This document shows positions 23,175-32,140 of a stretch of 32,567 bases of DNA, piece by piece (position 1 is the first letter of the stretch; the number at the start of each line of letters is the position of its first letter). The notes below the pieces were generated by a model, which was given only the letters and a program-made list of their open reading frames with translations, made no database searches and had not been told where the DNA came from. A program made the position numbers and the translations under genes. Source of the DNA: Alphaproteobacteria bacterium UBA1303 (GTDB lineage: Bacteria > Pseudomonadota > Alphaproteobacteria > Micropepsales > Micropepsaceae); NCBI GenBank assembly GCA_002307315.1, contig DBTZ01000030.1:1-32567 (forward strand), given 5' to 3'.

Positions 23175-25484
23175 ATGTCTGCTTCTTCGCTTGTCGTTGC
23201 CACGTTGGGAGTGCCGCGGATCGGCCCCCGGCGCGAACTCAAATTCGCCCTGGAGAATTATTGGGCAGGGAAAATCGATGCCGTCGCGCTGAACGAGGCG
23301 GCGGCGGGCTTGCGTGCCGCAGCCTGGGCGCGCCAGCGCGCCGCAGGCATCGATATTATTCCGAGCAACGATTTCTCGCTTTACGACCATGTGCTGGATA
23401 CGTCCGTCATGGTGGGCGCCGTTCCCGAACTCTATGGATGGCGCGGCGGTCGGGTGCCGCTCGACACCTATTTCGCCATGGCGCGCGGTACGCGCGGGCG
23501 CCAAAGTGGCGATCTGCCGGCCCAGGAAATGACCAAATGGTTCGACACCAACTATCACTACATGGTGCCGGAGTTTGTGCGCGGTCAGAGTTTTGCGCTT
23601 TCCTCCACCAAACCAATCGATGAATTTCGCGAAGCCAAGGCACTGGGTTATCACACCCGCCCGGTTTTGCTCGGTCCGGTGACGTTCCTTTTGCTCGGCA
23701 AGAGCAAGGACGCGACGCTCGATCCCCTCTCGCTACTGCCCGGGTTGCTGCCGGTTTACGTCGAAGTGTTGAAACGCCTTGCGGCCGAAGGCGCCGACTG
23801 GGTGCAAATCGACGAACCGTGCCTCGTCACCGACTTGACCGAAGTTGCGCGCAAGGCGTTGCATTATGTGTATGCGACGCTTGCCGATGCGGTGCCGCAC
23901 ATCAAACTGCTGCTGGCGACCTATTTCGGCGCGCTGGGCGACAACCTCGACACCGCACTGTCGTTGCCGGTTGCCGGGCTGCATCTCGATCTCGTGCGCG
24001 CACCGGAACAGTTCGGCAGTGTGCTGGCCAAGGCTCCGAAAGAACTCGTGCTGTCGCTGGGCATTATCGACGGACGTAATATATGGCGGGCGGATTTGGA
24101 TAAGCTGCTGCACCGCTTTGAACCCGCAATCGAGACACGGGGCGCAGAGCGGATACAGATCGCGCCATCCTGTTCGATGCTGCACGTGCCGATCGATCTT
24201 GCGCTCGAAACCGACCTTGATCCCGATCTGAAAAACTGGCTCGCATTTGCGGTTCAAAAGATGGACGAACTTGCGACGATTAAGTTGGCGCTAACCAAAG
24301 GACGCGATGCCGCCGCAGACAAAATTGCCGCCTCGACATCCGCATCAGCCGCCCGCGCGAACTCGCCCAAGGTAAACGATCCTGACGTTGCCACCCGCAT
24401 AAAAGCGATCTCGGCGGATATGGCAAAGCGCAAAAGCCCCTTTGCCGTTCGCCATACGCTGCAACAATCGGTGCTGAACCTGCCGAGTTTTCCCACGACG
24501 ACTATCGGTTCGTTCCCGCAGACATTGGAAGTGAGAAACGCCCGCTCCGCTCATGCCAAGGGAACTTTGAGCGATTCCGATTACGATACCTTCCTGCGCC
24601 GGGAAACCGAGGCCGCCATTCGCTGGCAAGAGGAAATCGGTCTTGATGTGCTGGTGCATGGAGAATTCGAGCGCAACGACATGGTGCAGTATTTCGGCGA
24701 GCAACTATCGGGTTACGCCTTCACCAAACACGCCTGGGTGCAAAGCTACGGCTCGCGCTATGTCCGCCCGCCGATTATTTTTGGCGACGTGTCGCGTCCA
24801 AAGCCGATGACGGTTTCCTGGTCGGTTTATGCCCAATCGCTGACGAAAAAACCGATGAAGGGGATGCTCACCGGACCGGTGACCATTCTGCAATGGTCGT
24901 TCGTGCGCGACGACCTGCCCAGATACGCCGTCTGCCGCCAAATTGCACTGGCTTTGCGTGACGAGGTCACCGACCTGGAAACCGCCGGGATCAAGGTCAT
25001 TCAAATCGACGAACCGGCGATCCGCGAGGGTTTGCCGCTTCGCAAGGCGGATTGGCAGGCGTATCTCGATTGGGCGGTGGAAGCCTTCCGGCTTGCGGCC
25101 TCCGGCGTCGCCGACGAAACGCAAATTCATACCCACATGTGCTATTCGGAGTTCAACGACGTCATCGCCGCCATCGGAGCGATGGATGCCGACGTGATTT
25201 CCATCGAAACGGCGCGCTCGAAGATGGAACTGTTGGATGCCTTTGCGACCTATCATTACCCTAACGAAATCGGTCCCGGCGTTTACGACATCCATTCGCC
25301 GCGTTGCCCAACGGTGGAAGAAATGGTCGAACTTTTGACCAAGGCCGGAAAAATGCTGCCGCCGGAACATATCTGGGTGAACCCCGACTGCGGCCTCAAA
25401 ACCCGCAAATGGGAGGAAGTCAAACCCGCCCTCGTCAACATGGTCGCGGCGGCAAAAAGGGTGCGTCGAGAATTGCCGTCGTGA
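23175..25484 (+). CDS. metE: Cobalamin-independent methionine synthase
   Basis: A 769-residue enzyme that moves the methyl group of 5-methyltetrahydrofolate polyglutamate to homocysteine, the last step of methionine synthesis, in the cytoplasm. Both barrel domains are present. The zinc ligands are His654 and Cys656 (HMC), Glu678 (SIETARS) and Cys739 (NPDCGLKTRKW), each 13 residues beyond the E. coli positions. A linker of low complexity (ASTSASAARANS) joins the two halves at about 380-400. ATG 23175 fits the family N-terminus. Expression should fall when B12 is present, through the upstream riboswitch. It follows the nitrogenase-like operon but has its own promoter. Confidence 0.97.
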   Translation: MSASSLVVATLGVPRIGPRRELKFALENYWAGKIDAVALNEAAAGLRAAAWARQRAAGIDIIPSNDFSLYDHVLDTSVMVGAVPELYGWRGGRVPLDTYFAMARGTRGRQSGDLPAQEMTKWFDTNYHYMVPEFVRGQSFALSSTKPIDEFREAKALGYHTRPVLLGPVTFLLLGKSKDATLDPLSLLPGLLPVYVEVLKRLAAEGADWVQIDEPCLVTDLTEVARKALHYVYATLADAVPHIKLLLATYFGALGDNLDTALSLPVAGLHLDLVRAPEQFGSVLAKAPKELVLSLGIIDGRNIWRADLDKLLHRFEPAIETRGAERIQIAPSCSMLHVPIDLALETDLDPDLKNWLAFAVQKMDELATIKLALTKGRDAAADKIAASTSASAARANSPKVNDPDVATRIKAISADMAKRKSPFAVRHTLQQSVLNLPSFPTTTIGSFPQTLEVRNARSAHAKGTLSDSDYDTFLRRETEAAIRWQEEIGLDVLVHGEFERNDMVQYFGEQLSGYAFTKHAWVQSYGSRYVRPPIIFGDVSRPKPMTVSWSVYAQSLTKKPMKGMLTGPVTILQWSFVRDDLPRYAVCRQIALALRDEVTDLETAGIKVIQIDEPAIREGLPLRKADWQAYLDWAVEAFRLAASGVADETQIHTHMCYSEFNDVIAAIGAMDADVISIETARSKMELLDAFATYHYPNEIGPGVYDIHSPRCPTVEEMVELLTKAGKMLPPEHIWVNPDCGLKTRKWEEVKPALVNMVAAAKRVRRELPS

Positions 25485-25638
25485 TTTCTCGACGTTTCGA
25501 ATGGATTTGAGAATGTCGGCGATAGGGGCGGCTCGATGGATCAATACCGACGCCGCCGCCAGTCGAAAATCGTCGCGATGGTGCGCCGTGCCGTTTGTGG
25601 TAGTACTGCGCTGTAGCCTTGCGTTCTCATACCGGATC

Positions 25639-28080
25639 ATGCCGTTGCCTTCTTTCACGCTGCCAAGCCTGCCGATAGCGGAATGCCTTCCTCGCCTGCT
25701 TCAGGCGCTTGGCGTATGCCCCAACGCCGTGCTCGTCGCACCTCCCGGCGCTGGCAAGACAACCTGCGTCCCGCTCGCGCTGCTCAATTCTGCGCCAATG
25801 GACCGGGGGCGCATCCTGATGCTGGAGCCGCGCCGGCTGGCGGCGCGCGCCGCCGCCGGCCGCATGGCAGATCTGATCGGCGAAAAGGTGGGCCAGACGG
25901 TCGGCTTCCGTACCCGCTATGACAGCGCCGTTTCCCAGGCCACTCGCATCGAGGTGGTGACGACCGGCCTCTTCGTCCGCCGCCTCTTCGGCGATCCGGG
26001 ACTGGAGGGGATTTTCGCCGTCATCCTCGACGAAATTCACGAACGCTCGCTGGATGCCGATCTGGCACTGGCGCTTTGCCTGGATGCGCAGGCGATGCTG
26101 CGGCCGGACTTGCGGCTCATCGCCATGTCCGCAACCCTCGACGGCGCCCGTCTTGCCGCGATCATGGCCGCCGCCATCGTCGAAAGCGCGGGCCGCATGT
26201 ATCCGGTGGAGGTCCGCCATGCCGCGCGCGATATTCCGAACGCGCGGGATATTCCCGAGGCAATGGCACGCGCCATTCGCGCGGCGTTGGCGGAATCGCC
26301 GGGCGATATTCTTGCCTTTCTGCCGGGTATGGGAGAAATCCGCCACACGCAAGGCTGTCTCGACGGGATCACGGCGAAAGTGCTGCCGCTGCATGGCGAT
26401 CTGCCGCCGGCGGCGCAGGATCTGGCGCTTAAGCCGGCGGAAGGCCGGCGCGTGGTGTTGGCCACTGCCATCGCCGAAACCTCGCTTACGGTGCCGGGGG
26501 TGCGAGTCGTCATCGACGGCGGCTTCCGCCGCGCACCGCGGTTCGATCCGGCAAGCGGCCTGACCCGGCTGACGACCGAGCGGGTCAGCCGCGCGGTGGC
26601 CGATCAGCGCTCGGGACGCGCCGGGCGCGAGGCGCCCGGCCTTGCCATCCGGCTTTGGACGGAAGCGGCCCAGCGGGCCCTGCGCCCCTATGACCGACCG
26701 GAGATTTTGGATGCCGAGCTTTCCGGTTTGGTGCTGGATTGCGCCGCTTGGGGCACGCCGCCTGGCAAGCTCGCCTTTCTCGATGCGCCGCCCGCAGGCG
26801 CCATCGCCGTGGCCCGCACGCTGCTGGCCGAGCTTGGCGCCCTGGACGAGGCGGGCGCCATCACCCCCTTTGGGGCAAAGATGAGTACCCTCGGCGCCCA
26901 TCCGCGTCTGGCCGCCATGATGCTGGTGGCCGAAGGCGCCGCTCAAGCAGCCCTTGCCTGCGATATCGCAGCATTGTTGGAAGCGCGCGATCCCTTACGC
27001 GCCGGGCCGGAAGCCCCAGCCGACATCATGGCGCGGCTGGAGGCGATGGAGGATCCGGCGGCAGCGCTTAGCGCAGACCGGAACGCGATTCACGGTATCC
27101 GCCAAACCGCCAAGCAATATCGCATGCGGCTTGGGATCGGCGGCGCCCGGGGCGCGGTCGGCAATCCGGCCCCCCTTATCGCTGCGGCGTTTCCCGACCG
27201 GCTGGCGCAGCGGCGCGGCGATAAGGGCAGCTTTCGTCTTTCGGGCGGTGGCGGTGCCAGGCTGGCGGTGACCGACCCGCTCGCCAAGGCAGGGCTTCTT
27301 GCGGTGGCGGCGCTGGAGATGAAAACAACGCCGCGCATCACGATGGCGGCCCCGCTCGATATTGCCGAGCTGCCGGCTGCCATCGCCGCGCGGATCGAGG
27401 AAGCGGTGGAAACCAGCCTCGATCCCGTTACGGGAAGCGTTCTGGCGCGGCGCCGCAAATGCCTGGGCGCACTTGTCTTGGAAGAACGCTTCGCGCCCCC
27501 CGATGCGGCAGACGCGGCCGCGGTGTTGCTGGAAGCCGTACGCAGCGATCCTTCCCGCCTTGCCTGGACGGACGCCGCACGCAATCATCAAGCGCGGCTG
27601 AAACTGATGCATGAGCTGGAGCCCGACATCTGGCCGGCCTCGGATGACGAAAGCCTGATCGCACATGTCGAAGATTGGCTGGGGCCACATCTTAATGGCC
27701 GCACGCGGCTTGCCGATCTTGCGAGCCTCGATCTTGGCGCCCTGCTGCTCGATCGGCTGGATTGGCCGTTGAAGAATCGGCTCGACAAGGAAATGCCGAC
27801 GCATCTTTCGCTTCCGCACGGACGGGCCGCGGTGGATTATACCGAGCCGGTCCCCATTGCGGCCGCGCGGGCGCAAGCATTCTATGGTTTGGCCGAAACG
27901 CCTAGGCTCGCCGGCGGGCGCGTGCCCTTAAGGCTGGCGCTGCTCTCGCCGGCAGGACGGCCGATAGCGCTGACCGCCGATATCGCGGGCTTCTGGCGCG
28001 GTGCCTGGCTTGATGCGCGCCGCGACATGCGTGGCCGCTATCCCAAACACCACTGGCCCGAGAATCCGTTGCTGCCCTAG
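25639..28080 (+). CDS. hrpB: ATP-dependent RNA helicase HrpB
   Basis: An 813-residue DEAH/DExH helicase of usual HrpB length. Walker A APPGAGKTT is at 34-42, DEIH at 131-134, MSATLDG follows, and DQRSGRAGREAPG is motif VI. The HrpB-specific C-terminal domain ends GRYPKHHWPENPLLP. HrpB's cellular role is not well defined; RNA remodelling is assumed. The frame is open upstream to 25501, but the ATG at 25639 gives the conserved N-terminus (PLPSFTLPSLPIAECLP). The gene is very GC-rich, in contrast with the nitrogenase-like operon. The 154 bp between metE and this start show no clear feature. Confidence 0.95.
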   Translation: MPLPSFTLPSLPIAECLPRLLQALGVCPNAVLVAPPGAGKTTCVPLALLNSAPMDRGRILMLEPRRLAARAAAGRMADLIGEKVGQTVGFRTRYDSAVSQATRIEVVTTGLFVRRLFGDPGLEGIFAVILDEIHERSLDADLALALCLDAQAMLRPDLRLIAMSATLDGARLAAIMAAAIVESAGRMYPVEVRHAARDIPNARDIPEAMARAIRAALAESPGDILAFLPGMGEIRHTQGCLDGITAKVLPLHGDLPPAAQDLALKPAEGRRVVLATAIAETSLTVPGVRVVIDGGFRRAPRFDPASGLTRLTTERVSRAVADQRSGRAGREAPGLAIRLWTEAAQRALRPYDRPEILDAELSGLVLDCAAWGTPPGKLAFLDAPPAGAIAVARTLLAELGALDEAGAITPFGAKMSTLGAHPRLAAMMLVAEGAAQAALACDIAALLEARDPLRAGPEAPADIMARLEAMEDPAAALSADRNAIHGIRQTAKQYRMRLGIGGARGAVGNPAPLIAAAFPDRLAQRRGDKGSFRLSGGGGARLAVTDPLAKAGLLAVAALEMKTTPRITMAAPLDIAELPAAIAARIEEAVETSLDPVTGSVLARRRKCLGALVLEERFAPPDAADAAAVLLEAVRSDPSRLAWTDAARNHQARLKLMHELEPDIWPASDDESLIAHVEDWLGPHLNGRTRLADLASLDLGALLLDRLDWPLKNRLDKEMPTHLSLPHGRAAVDYTEPVPIAAARAQAFYGLAETPRLAGGRVPLRLALLSPAGRPIALTADIAGFWRGAWLDARRDMRGRYPKHHWPENPLLP

Positions 28081-28122
28081 AATTAGGTGCAAAAAAAACA
28101 CGTCAGTTTTTCAGCTAAGCCT

Positions 28123-28196
28123 TGGAGCGGGCGAAGAGAATCGAACTCTCGTATGCAGCTTGGGAAGCTGCCGTTCTACCATTGAACTACGCCCGC
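28123..28196 (-). tRNA. tRNA-Gly(CCC)
   Basis: Read on the minus strand, the acceptor GCGGGCG pairs with CGCCCGC, followed by discriminator T and encoded CCA (28123-28125). The anticodon arm GCAGC-TTCCCAA-GCTGC gives anticodon CCC, and the T arm contains GTTCGATTC. It lies just after the convergent hrpB gene. Confidence 0.95.
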
Positions 28197-28299
28197 AAAC
28201 CGTGGCCGGGCGTCCTTGTTAGCATGGTCGAGGCGGGGAAGAAAACAGGCCAAAGCGGTTTTCCGCACTTTTGCAGGAACGCGCTACTTGGTCGTCCGA

Positions 28300-28339
28300 G
28301 AAAAAGTCCTTCGGCCTAAAGGCCTCCGTGTACTTTTTC
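28300..28339. terminator. Palindromic element, possible bidirectional terminator
   Basis: GAAAAAGT (28300-28307) pairs with ACTTTTTC (28332-28339), and inside it GGCC-TAAA-GGCC forms a second stem. A and T runs at the two feet suit termination in either direction. Its ends match those of the element at 28459-28490 in inverted orientation. The 300 bp between tRNA-Gly and the DUF2336 gene hold nothing else I can support. Confidence 0.45.
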
Positions 28340-28458
28340 ACGATATTATAGGGCCAACCCCTCGTTTGAAGCGGTTCTGCACTCGGGGTTGACGAAAACA
28401 ATTGAAAACCCAGCGCCGGGCCGCCCCAAGCGAGTTTTTTCCTTACGTTTCAATTGTA

Positions 28459-28490
28459 AAAAAGTACCAAAGCGCAGCGAGGGACTTTTT
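28459..28490 (-). terminator. Probable terminator of the DUF2336 gene
   Basis: On the minus strand AAAAAGT, then a GC-rich interior (CCCTCGCTGCG), then ACTTTTTT forms a stem-loop ending in a T run, ten bases after the DUF2336 stop. The position fits an intrinsic terminator for that gene. Confidence 0.55.
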
Positions 28491-28499
28491 CACAGGCAA

Positions 28500-29750
28500 C
28501 TATTTGACCCCGAAGCAGCTCAATTGAAAGCACATTTCCTCTTTGGTAAGGGGAAAGTCGATGCCCCGGCTGGCGGGCAGGAGCTTGTCGCCGCTCAGCT
28601 TCAGCACCGAGGTTTGCAAGGTGAATGCGGTGCGCATGGTCAGCCCCGCCTTCCAGACCAGCGCGGTGACCGCCTTGGCCCCTTCGGAATCGAGGATCAT
28701 TCGTACGATCGCGTGATCGACCCCGGAAAGCACCGACAGGGCGCAGACAATGGTTTCCTTGCGGTGGGTGGCGATGGCATTGGTGACGAAGACGTCGTTG
28801 AGCAAGCCGGCCCGGCGCGCGCGGTCGACGTCGGCGGCCGCTTCCTGTTCTTTGGCGCGGTCTTCGGTAATGTCGCGGTGGCGGCGCTCTTCGATTTTCT
28901 TCTCGAGCAGCTCCATCGTCGTTTTGTCGAGATTGTTGCGGTTGGCCAGGGTTTTTAACAGCGCCTCGCCGGCGAAGGCGGCGATACGGCGTACCGCCGA
29001 GTGAGACAGTTCGGCGCGTAGCACCAGCGGGCCGTGCCATTCGGCGATTTCGGCCGCCTGGGATACGATTTGGTCGAGCGTGCGCTTGCGGATTTCGGCA
29101 CTGACGTTCTTCAGCAGGGTGGCGATGGCGCCGGTGTCCGAGGTGGCGACCACGGCATCCGACACTTTGGCGCCGAGGCCTTTGCGGCGGGCGACCGATT
29201 CCAGCATCGCATTGGTTTCGGCGGCGGCGACGATTTCGATCAGATCTTCGTCGTTCAACAGCGGCGAGAATTCGATGATGGGGGCGGCAACCTCGGCCTC
29301 GACGTCGCGGGCGAGCTGGTTGACGATCGGTTTGGGCACGCAATCGTGATGTTTGATCTCTTCGGCGAGCACCGCGCGTACGCGGGCGGTTTCGTCGGCG
29401 GCGAGCTTTTCCAAGGTCTTAACCGCCAGATCGCGGATATGCTCTTTTTCCGCCATCAACATGCCGGGAAACAGGCGGCCGATCTTGCGCGCAAGAGTGC
29501 TGCGTACATCGGTTTCGAGATCGTCGGCCAGCAGCAGATTCGATTCCGCCGGTGCGGCCGGGTTGGCCGCTACCGCTTGACGAGTGGCCGGCGCGCCGTG
29601 TTCGGCGAGATAGCGCAGGACATCTTCGCCGGCATCGGTCCGTGTGGCCAGCTCCGCCTGCGTCACCAGCACCCGTTCTTCGAGTGCCCGTAAAGCCATG
29701 TCCAGCGGAAGTTGGGGTAATTGAGGCGTTTTTGGCTTGGAATCGGTCAC
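28500..29750 (-). CDS. DUF2336 domain protein
   Basis: A 416-residue, almost entirely helical protein of HEAT-like repeats. An N-terminal acidic helix region (LALRALEERVL, then EDVLRYLAEHG) is followed by the DUF2336 segment (RSTLARKIGRLFPG, then AADETARVRAVLAEEI, then APIIEFSPLLNDEDLIEIV), and later a charged coiled coil (ELLEKKIEERRHRDITEDRAKEQEA). DUF2336 proteins are typical of Rhodospirillales and related alphaproteobacteria; their role is not established. The start is GTG 29750 with GAGGG before it. It stands alone between two hairpins and a divergent LacI gene. Confidence 0.88.
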   Translation of the reverse strand: MTDSKPKTPQLPQLPLDMALRALEERVLVTQAELATRTDAGEDVLRYLAEHGAPATRQAVAANPAAPAESNLLLADDLETDVRSTLARKIGRLFPGMLMAEKEHIRDLAVKTLEKLAADETARVRAVLAEEIKHHDCVPKPIVNQLARDVEAEVAAPIIEFSPLLNDEDLIEIVAAAETNAMLESVARRKGLGAKVSDAVVATSDTGAIATLLKNVSAEIRKRTLDQIVSQAAEIAEWHGPLVLRAELSHSAVRRIAAFAGEALLKTLANRNNLDKTTMELLEKKIEERRHRDITEDRAKEQEAAADVDRARRAGLLNDVFVTNAIATHRKETIVCALSVLSGVDHAIVRMILDSEGAKAVTALVWKAGLTMRTAFTLQTSVLKLSGDKLLPASRGIDFPLTKEEMCFQLSCFGVK

Positions 29751-29813
29751 ATTACCCTCGTTATTTCGGCCATCTTCGCACCTCGATCGTTAAGCGGGTT
29801 TGAAAAAGGCTGG

Positions 29814-29841
29814 TTTATATTGCGTTAACGATCATTGTCGG
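29814..29841 (-). promoter_or_regulatory. Candidate promoter of the DUF2336 gene
   Basis: On the minus strand CCGACA (29836-29841) lies 16 bases before TATAAA (29814-29819), a fair sigma70 match 60-70 bases before the start codon. The -35 is weak and overlaps a larger hairpin. Confidence 0.35.
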
Positions 29842-29876
29842 GCGTGCCGGTCGCTTCGAACGCGACCCGGACAATG
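29833..29876. other. Large hairpin between divergent DUF2336 and lacI-type genes
   Basis: CATTGTC (29833-29839) pairs with GACAATG (29870-29876), and inside it CCGGTCGC (29847-29854) pairs with GCGACC-CGG (29862-29870, one base counted in both stems' edge). With no T run on either side, it is more likely a DNA-binding palindrome or mobile palindromic unit than a terminator. The rest of the 300-bp gap to the regulator gene shows nothing clear. Confidence 0.35.
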
Positions 29877-30058
29877 CCGTAACCGAAAGGAAAATCGCGC
29901 CGGGCCGGGAGCGGGAGATACGGGGCGTTACGAAATGTCTTGAAGACAACGTTCCTCCGTGGCAGAATAACAAATATCATCAAGTACTTGTCTAATTCAG
30001 AGTGGCGGTTCTTACGCAAGATGACTGCCGGATTGGGCGCCGTCGGAAGACAACAGCC

Positions 30059-31156
30059 GTGAAAACGAAGACCAAAACTGGCGTTATTCTGCCTGTGCAT
30101 TCCTCACTGGCCGTGCCTGCGACCGAACGCAGTCGGAAAAAATCGACCATCAACGACATCGCCCGTTTGGCCGGCGTGTCCAAGAAAACCGTGTCGCGGG
30201 TGATCAACGATTCGCCTTTCGTCAAGGAAGAGACCAGGATCAAGATCAAGGAGATCATCCGCGAGAACGGTTTTGCTCCCGATCCGCAGGCGCGGGGCCT
30301 CGCCTTCCGCCGTTCGTTTCTGATCGGCATGATCTACAACAATCCGACCCCGCAATATGTCATCAACAACATGCAGGGCATTCTCGACGCTTTGCGCGGT
30401 TCGCCGTTCGAACTGGTGATCCGCCCCTGCAACCGCGATGCGCAGAATTTTCTGCACGATATGCGCGCCTTCATCGAGCGCCAGAAGCTGTCGGGCGTGG
30501 TGCTACTGCCGTCGGCCTCCGAAGACGAGCGGTTGATCGGCATGCTGCGCGAGATCGAGTGCCCCTATACCCGCATCGCCGCGGTCGGGCTCGATGCACC
30601 GGAAAAAATGGTGGTGACCCACGATTCCGCCGGGGCGGCCGATGCGGCGCGTCACCTTGCCGGCCTCGGCCACAAGGTGATTGCCCATATTTCCGGTCCT
30701 AAGACCTTCCGCTCGGCCTTCGAGCGGCGCAAAGGCTTTACCGAAGGATTGGCCGGATGCGGCCTCAAACTGCTGTCGCCTTACGATCGCGAGGCCGCCT
30801 ATACCTTCGAAAGCGGACAGGCTGCGGCCGAGGCGCTTTTGTCGTTGTCGCCGCGGCCGACCGCGATCTTCGCCGGCAACGACGAAATGGCGGCCGGCGT
30901 CTATGTGGCGGCGCGCAACCTTCGGCTCGAAATTCCCAAGGATCTGTCGGTGGTCGGTTTCGACGATTCCCCGATCGCCTCCAGAATGTGGCCGCTTTTG
31001 ACCTCGGTTCGCTTGCCGATCCACGAAATGGGGCGCATGGCGGCGGAAAAGCTGCTCCGCCGCTGGAAAGAAAAAACACCGCCCGCCGACGATAAAACGG
31101 AAGTGATACCGGCACTTATCATCCGCAATTCGACGGCCGCGCCGAATAATGTTTGA
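30059..31156 (+). CDS. LacI-family transcriptional regulator, probable regulator of kduID
   Basis: A 365-residue regulator. A short basic N-terminal extension precedes the LacI helix-turn-helix STINDIARLAGVSKKTVSRV, the hinge region (RIKIKEIIRENGFAPDPQARGL), and a two-lobed periplasmic-binding-like sensor (FLIGMIYNNPTPQYV, later TAIFAGNDEMAAGVYVAA and ISVVGFDDSPIASRMWPLLTSV in near form). The N-terminus is uncertain. GTG 30059 has GGAAG at a good distance and is preferred; GTG 30002 would add 19 residues without a clear ribosome-binding site. It lies directly upstream of kduI/kduD in the same direction, and a LacI-type operator lies over the kdu promoter, so it probably represses uronate catabolism until an intermediate such as a KDG-type sugar acid binds. 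Confidence 0.9.
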   Translation: MKTKTKTGVILPVHSSLAVPATERSRKKSTINDIARLAGVSKKTVSRVINDSPFVKEETRIKIKEIIRENGFAPDPQARGLAFRRSFLIGMIYNNPTPQYVINNMQGILDALRGSPFELVIRPCNRDAQNFLHDMRAFIERQKLSGVVLLPSASEDERLIGMLREIECPYTRIAAVGLDAPEKMVVTHDSAGAADAARHLAGLGHKVIAHISGPKTFRSAFERRKGFTEGLAGCGLKLLSPYDREAAYTFESGQAAAEALLSLSPRPTAIFAGNDEMAAGVYVAARNLRLEIPKDLSVVGFDDSPIASRMWPLLTSVRLPIHEMGRMAAEKLLRRWKEKTPPADDKTEVIPALIIRNSTAAPNNV

Positions 31157-31173
31157 CCCTGTTGCGGAAAGGG

Positions 31174-31213
31174 TTGGCAAAGCGGGGGCTATGGCGTATG
31201 ACACCGGTTACCG
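31174..31213 (+). promoter_or_regulatory. kduID promoter with overlapping LacI-type operator
   Basis: TTGGCA (31174-31179), a 17-base spacer and TATGAC (31197-31202) form a sigma70-like promoter 80 bases before kduI. The sequence ATGACACCGGTTACCG (31198-31213), centred on the palindrome ACCGGT, resembles LacI-family operators and covers the -10 box, as expected for repression. Confidence 0.6.
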
Positions 31214-31281
31214 GGATGGTAGCCGTGTCCCCCCGCAGAAGATCGCATAAGTTCGAGGACGCATCAGAAGAGGTTTTGCCC

Positions 31282-32130
31282 ATGTATAAGAAGACGTATT
31301 ACGCCACCGATCCGTCCAGCATGAAGGGGGTGGACAACCAAGCGCTGCGCGACCGGTATCTCATCACCGGTTTGTTCGTCGCCGACGAGGTTGCGTTGTT
31401 CTATTCGCATGTCGAGCGCATGGTGATCGGCGGCGTCATGCCGGTGAAAAAAGCGGTGAAGCTGCCGGCGCAGGAAAAACCCGAATCCGCCAAGGGCAAG
31501 CCCTTTTTGGAACGGCGCGAGCTGGGCATCGTCAATGTCGGCGAAGGTGCCGGCGTGATCACGGTGGACGGCAAGAAATACGATATGATCCCGAAGGACG
31601 GCCTCTATGTTCCGAAGGACAGCGCCGAGGTGGTGTTCGAATCCAAGGACAAGTCCAAGCCGGCGAAGTTCTATCTTGCCTCGACGCCCGCCCACGCCCG
31701 CTACGAGGTGGTCAAGATTTCGGTCGAAAAGGCGGTGGCGCTGGAACGCGGCGCGCTGGCGACCTCGAACGAGCGCACCATCCGTCAGTACATCGTACCG
31801 GCGACCTGCAAGACCTGCCAACTGACGCTGGGCGTCACCTCGCTGAAGACCGGCAGTGTGTGGAACACCATGCCGCCGCACCTTCACGACCGCCGTTCGG
31901 AAGTCTATTTCTATTTCGATTTCAAGGATGCGGATCGCATCTTCCACTTCATGGGCGAACCCGACAACATGCGGCACATCCTGTTGGCTCGCGACGAGGC
32001 GGTGATTTCGCCGCCGTGGTCGATCCATATGGCGGCCGCCACTTCCAACTATACGTTCATCTGGGCGATGGGCGGCGACAACGTCGATTATACCGACCAG
32101 GATCCGCTCGATATCAGCCAATTGCGATAA
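31282..32130 (+). CDS. kduI: 5-dehydro-4-deoxy-D-glucuronate isomerase
   Basis: A 282-residue cupin enzyme converting 5-keto-4-deoxyuronate to 2,5-diketo-3-deoxygluconate in pectin and uronate breakdown. The metal ligands His200, His202 and Glu207 (HLHDRRSE) and His249 (SIHMAAATSNY) are all present, two positions beyond those of E. coli KduI. The N-terminus MYKKTYYATDPSSMKG is typical. ATG 31282 has AGAAGAGG upstream; the earlier open frame from 31153 is leader. kduD starts ten bases after the stop. Confidence 0.96.
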   Translation: MYKKTYYATDPSSMKGVDNQALRDRYLITGLFVADEVALFYSHVERMVIGGVMPVKKAVKLPAQEKPESAKGKPFLERRELGIVNVGEGAGVITVDGKKYDMIPKDGLYVPKDSAEVVFESKDKSKPAKFYLASTPAHARYEVVKISVEKAVALERGALATSNERTIRQYIVPATCKTCQLTLGVTSLKTGSVWNTMPPHLHDRRSEVYFYFDFKDADRIFHFMGEPDNMRHILLARDEAVISPPWSIHMAAATSNYTFIWAMGGDNVDYTDQDPLDISQLR

Positions 32131-32140
32131 GAGGAAAAGC

